In this document: positions 61,077 through 64,000 of the stretch, in pieces
How the letters are laid out: each line of letters opens with the position of its first letter
How positions within the stretch are numbered: position 1 is the stretch's first letter
Assembly: GCF_028473645.1 (NCBI RefSeq)
Contig: NZ_CP097269.1
Location: 1,940,001-2,004,000 of the forward strand
Reading direction: 5' to 3'
DNA from: Acidovorax sp. GBBC 1281
Lineage (GTDB): Bacteria > Pseudomonadota > Gammaproteobacteria > Burkholderiales > Burkholderiaceae_C
DNA length: 64,000 nt
The notes under the pieces: generated by a model
What the model was told of the DNA's origin: nothing
The model's database searches: none
The model's input: only the letters and a program-made list of their open reading frames with translations
Program-made: the position numbers and the translations under genes

Positions 61077-62033
61077 ATGTCCGCTGTTCCCGACCCGAGC
61101 ACCGAAGCCCCGACGATCGCCATCCGCATCGGCCGGGTGCGTCCCACGCTCACCCGGTCGCACCAGCAGATGGCGGACTACGTGCTGGCCCACCCGCTGC
61201 AGGCGGCCACCATGCCCATCGACGAACTCGCGGCGGCGGTGGGCGTTTCCATCGCAACGGCCAACCGCTTCGCCCGGGCCATCGGCCTGGACGGCTACCC
61301 CATGCTGCGGGCCGAGCTGGTGCGCGGTTTCGAAGCCATGCTGGCGCCCATCGAGAAGATGCGTATCAAGCTGGAAAAGCCCAGCAGCATCGGCGACGTG
61401 TTCGCCGCCGCGCTGGAGGAAAGCCAGCGCAACATCGCCGCCACGCGTGAGGCCCTGGACCCAGCCGCGTGCGAGGCTGCGGTGCAGGCCATCGTGGGGG
61501 CGCGGCGCATCTACCTGGCCGGCTTCGGCGCCAGCGGCTGGCTCGCCGGGCTGCTGCAGCGCGGGCTGGATGCGCATTGCGACGGCGTGCACCTGCTGGC
61601 CGGGGTGGCGGGTGCGTCCTACGGCGCGCGGCTACTGCCGCGCATGGGCGAGGAAGACCTTTTCATCGCCATCAGCTACCCCCGCTACCTGACCGACACC
61701 GTCGTGCTGGCGCAGGGCGCCTTCGAGCGCGGTGTGCGCGTGCTGGCATTGACCGACGGGCTGCAGTCGCCCCTGGTGCCGTTTGCCCATGGCTGCCTGT
61801 TCGCGCAGACCGAAAACCAGTACGCGGCCAATTCCGAATCTTCGGCGCTGGCCATGATCGAGGCGCTCACCAGTGCCGTGGCGCACCAGGCCAAGGAGTC
61901 GGTGAAGACCGCGGCGCGCATGACCGAGGCGGTGCTGCCCTGGCTGCACGACAGCTCGCGCACCCGGCTGGCGCCACGCTCGGCCGACACCACCGCCAGG
62001 AAGCCCGCTGCCAAGGGCAGTGGCCGCGCCTGA
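61077..62033 (+). CDS. MurR/RpiR family transcriptional regulator
   Basis: A 318-residue regulator from the ATG at 61077; an earlier TTG at 61047 is less likely. The N-terminal HTH_6 is LTRSHQQMADYVLAHPLQAATMPIDELAAAVGVSIATANRFARAIGLDGYPMLRAELVRGF. A C-terminal SIS sugar-isomerase-like domain covers about 130-290 (IYLAGFGASGWLAGLLQRGL, LFIAISYPRYLTDTVVLAQ). A Lys/Ala/Arg-rich tail closes the chain. It precedes iaaA and gsiA in the same direction and probably controls them, with a peptidoglycan- or peptide-derived ligand as inference. Confidence 0.9.
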   Translation: MSAVPDPSTEAPTIAIRIGRVRPTLTRSHQQMADYVLAHPLQAATMPIDELAAAVGVSIATANRFARAIGLDGYPMLRAELVRGFEAMLAPIEKMRIKLEKPSSIGDVFAAALEESQRNIAATREALDPAACEAAVQAIVGARRIYLAGFGASGWLAGLLQRGLDAHCDGVHLLAGVAGASYGARLLPRMGEEDLFIAISYPRYLTDTVVLAQGAFERGVRVLALTDGLQSPLVPFAHGCLFAQTENQYAANSESSALAMIEALTSAVAHQAKESVKTAARMTEAVLPWLHDSSRTRLAPRSADTTARKPAAKGSGRA

Positions 62034-62126
62034 ACGGCGGCCGCATCCATCGCTCCCCGATCGTCTTTCGCCTGGCCGATTGATTCGTTCCCATCCACTT
62101 CGCTGACCGGTTTCGCCGCTTCTTCC

Positions 62127-63134
62127 ATGACCGTTTTTCCGTCTCCTTCCGGCCGTCCCGTTCCGGTGATCGCCATCCACGGCGGTGCCGGCACGCTGAG
62201 CCGCGCGCAGATCGACGCCCGGCAGGAGCGGGCCTACCACGGTGTGCTGCAGGACGTGCTGCGCGCCGGACAGGCGGTGCTGGAGCAGGGCGGGTCCGCC
62301 GCCGATGCGGTGTGCACGGCCGTGCAATTGTTGGAAGATTGCCCACTTTTCAACGCCGGGCATGGCGCGGTGTTCACCGCCGACGCGACCCATGAACTGG
62401 ATGCCGCGCTGATGGAGGGCGCCACGCTGGCGGCCGGCGCGGTGGCCGGCGTGCGCCACGTGCGCAACCCCATCCTGGCGGCCCGCGCGGTGCTGCGCCA
62501 GGGGCAGCATGTCCTCATGGCGGGCGAGGGCGCCGAGCGCCTGGCGCGCGATGCGGGGCTGGCCATGGTCGAGCCCCACTACTTTTCGACCGAAGCCCGG
62601 CGCGCCCAGTTGCTGGCCGCGCAGGCCCGCCAGTCGGGCGCCGTGCTGGACCACGACGGCGCCGCTGCAATGGCCGGCCTGTCGGGCCGCGCGCTGGACG
62701 AAGACCGCAAGATGGGCACCGTGGGCGCGGTGGCGCTGGATGCCCTGGGCCACCTCGCAGCGGCCACCTCCACGGGCGGCATGACCAACAAGCGTCCCGG
62801 CCGCGTGGGCGACAGCCCGCTCATCGGCGCGGGCACCTATGCGGACGACCGCACGGCCGCCGTGTCGTGCACGGGCCATGGCGAAGCCTTCATCCGCGTG
62901 AGCGCGGCGCACGACATCTGTGCGCGCATGGCCTACGGCGGCGCCTCGCTGGAGGCGGCTGTCGATGCCGTGGTGCATGGCGCGCTGCCTGCCGTGGGCG
63001 GCACCGGGGGCCTGATTGCGGTGGACCGCCACGGCAACGTGTGCCTGCCGTTCAACACCGAGGGCATGTACCGCGGGCTGGCCCGCGTCGGCCACGCGGC
63101 CGAGTCCTTCATCTTCCGCACGTCGGATGCATGA
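62127..63134 (+). CDS. iaaA: Isoaspartyl peptidase / plant-type L-asparaginase
   Basis: A 335-residue Ntn-hydrolase that removes N-terminal isoaspartyl residues from dipeptides and hydrolyses L-asparagine. IHGGAGTLSRAQ is at the start. The precursor cleaves itself before Thr198 (KMGTVGAVALD), which becomes the catalytic N-terminal residue; STGGMTNKRPGRVGDSPLIGAGTYAD is the substrate-binding segment. iaaA precedes the glutathione/dipeptide importer gene gsiA, the same arrangement as in E. coli. Confidence 0.93.
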   Translation: MTVFPSPSGRPVPVIAIHGGAGTLSRAQIDARQERAYHGVLQDVLRAGQAVLEQGGSAADAVCTAVQLLEDCPLFNAGHGAVFTADATHELDAALMEGATLAAGAVAGVRHVRNPILAARAVLRQGQHVLMAGEGAERLARDAGLAMVEPHYFSTEARRAQLLAAQARQSGAVLDHDGAAAMAGLSGRALDEDRKMGTVGAVALDALGHLAAATSTGGMTNKRPGRVGDSPLIGAGTYADDRTAAVSCTGHGEAFIRVSAAHDICARMAYGGASLEAAVDAVVHGALPAVGGTGGLIAVDRHGNVCLPFNTEGMYRGLARVGHAAESFIFRTSDA

Positions 63135-63209
63135 AGCCCACGGGCCAATGCATCGACCGACCGACTGGCTGCCTGATCGCCTGACCGAATTTCCTATCCC
63201 TGTCCTGCC

Positions 63210-64000
<791 letters not shown>

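Overview
The window looks like a chromosome of a high-GC betaproteobacterium, most likely of the Comamonadaceae (Acidovorax-like). This rests on the Bug-type tripartite tricarboxylate receptors, an EarP-modified elongation factor P, the CaiB/HMG-CoA-lyase/Bug gene order and high-GC codon use. The genus is an inference.

The window has three parts. (1) Positions 1-4920 are host chromosome: the 3' part of a YdiJ-like D-2-hydroxyglutarate dehydrogenase, then a small TetR regulon (tetR, an MDR oxidoreductase with an apparent internal deletion, and an SDR) with three copies of one palindromic operator, then the first 28 codons of the original rimO. (2) About 4921-48197 is a 43.3-kb integrated island. 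A large serine recombinase sits at its right end, and the island splits rimO at the GGC-TGC-CC codons of the conserved GCP motif. The island brings a new start and N-terminus for rimO, so rimO is whole again on the right side (48115-49527). (3) From 49528 to 64000 is ordinary chromosome: mntH, a secreted protein, an EamA exporter with a divergent XRE-cupin regulator, efp-earP, LysR, a CoA-transferase/HMG-CoA-lyase/Bug operon, a second Bug receptor, an RpiR regulator, iaaA and the start of gsiA.

The island is a defence island. From left to right it carries a PD-(D/E)XK-like protein; a frameshifted DUF3800-like gene; an operon headed by a UmuD-type autoprotease, with a three-Cys-motif (DUF5131/Gp37-Gp68) protein and two TcmP partner proteins; a block of small unknown genes broken by two insertion sequence families, including a 1,914-bp IS630-based tandem amplification; a complete BREX type 2 operon (XRE regulator, pglW, pglX, pglY, pglZ, brxD, brxHI) with an OLD/PARIS-like ATPase plus Toprim (DUF4276) pair embedded between pglX and pglY; and a four-gene cassette of winged-helix protein, two small proteins and a membrane-anchored SF1 (COG1112-like) helicase that I cannot assign to a named system. 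The integrase is last.

The strongest candidates for something undescribed are the four-gene helicase cassette, the UmuD/three-Cys/TcmP operon, and the integration strategy that swaps the RimO N-terminus for an island-encoded one of the same length. All assignments come from reading motifs and gene order; no database search was run.
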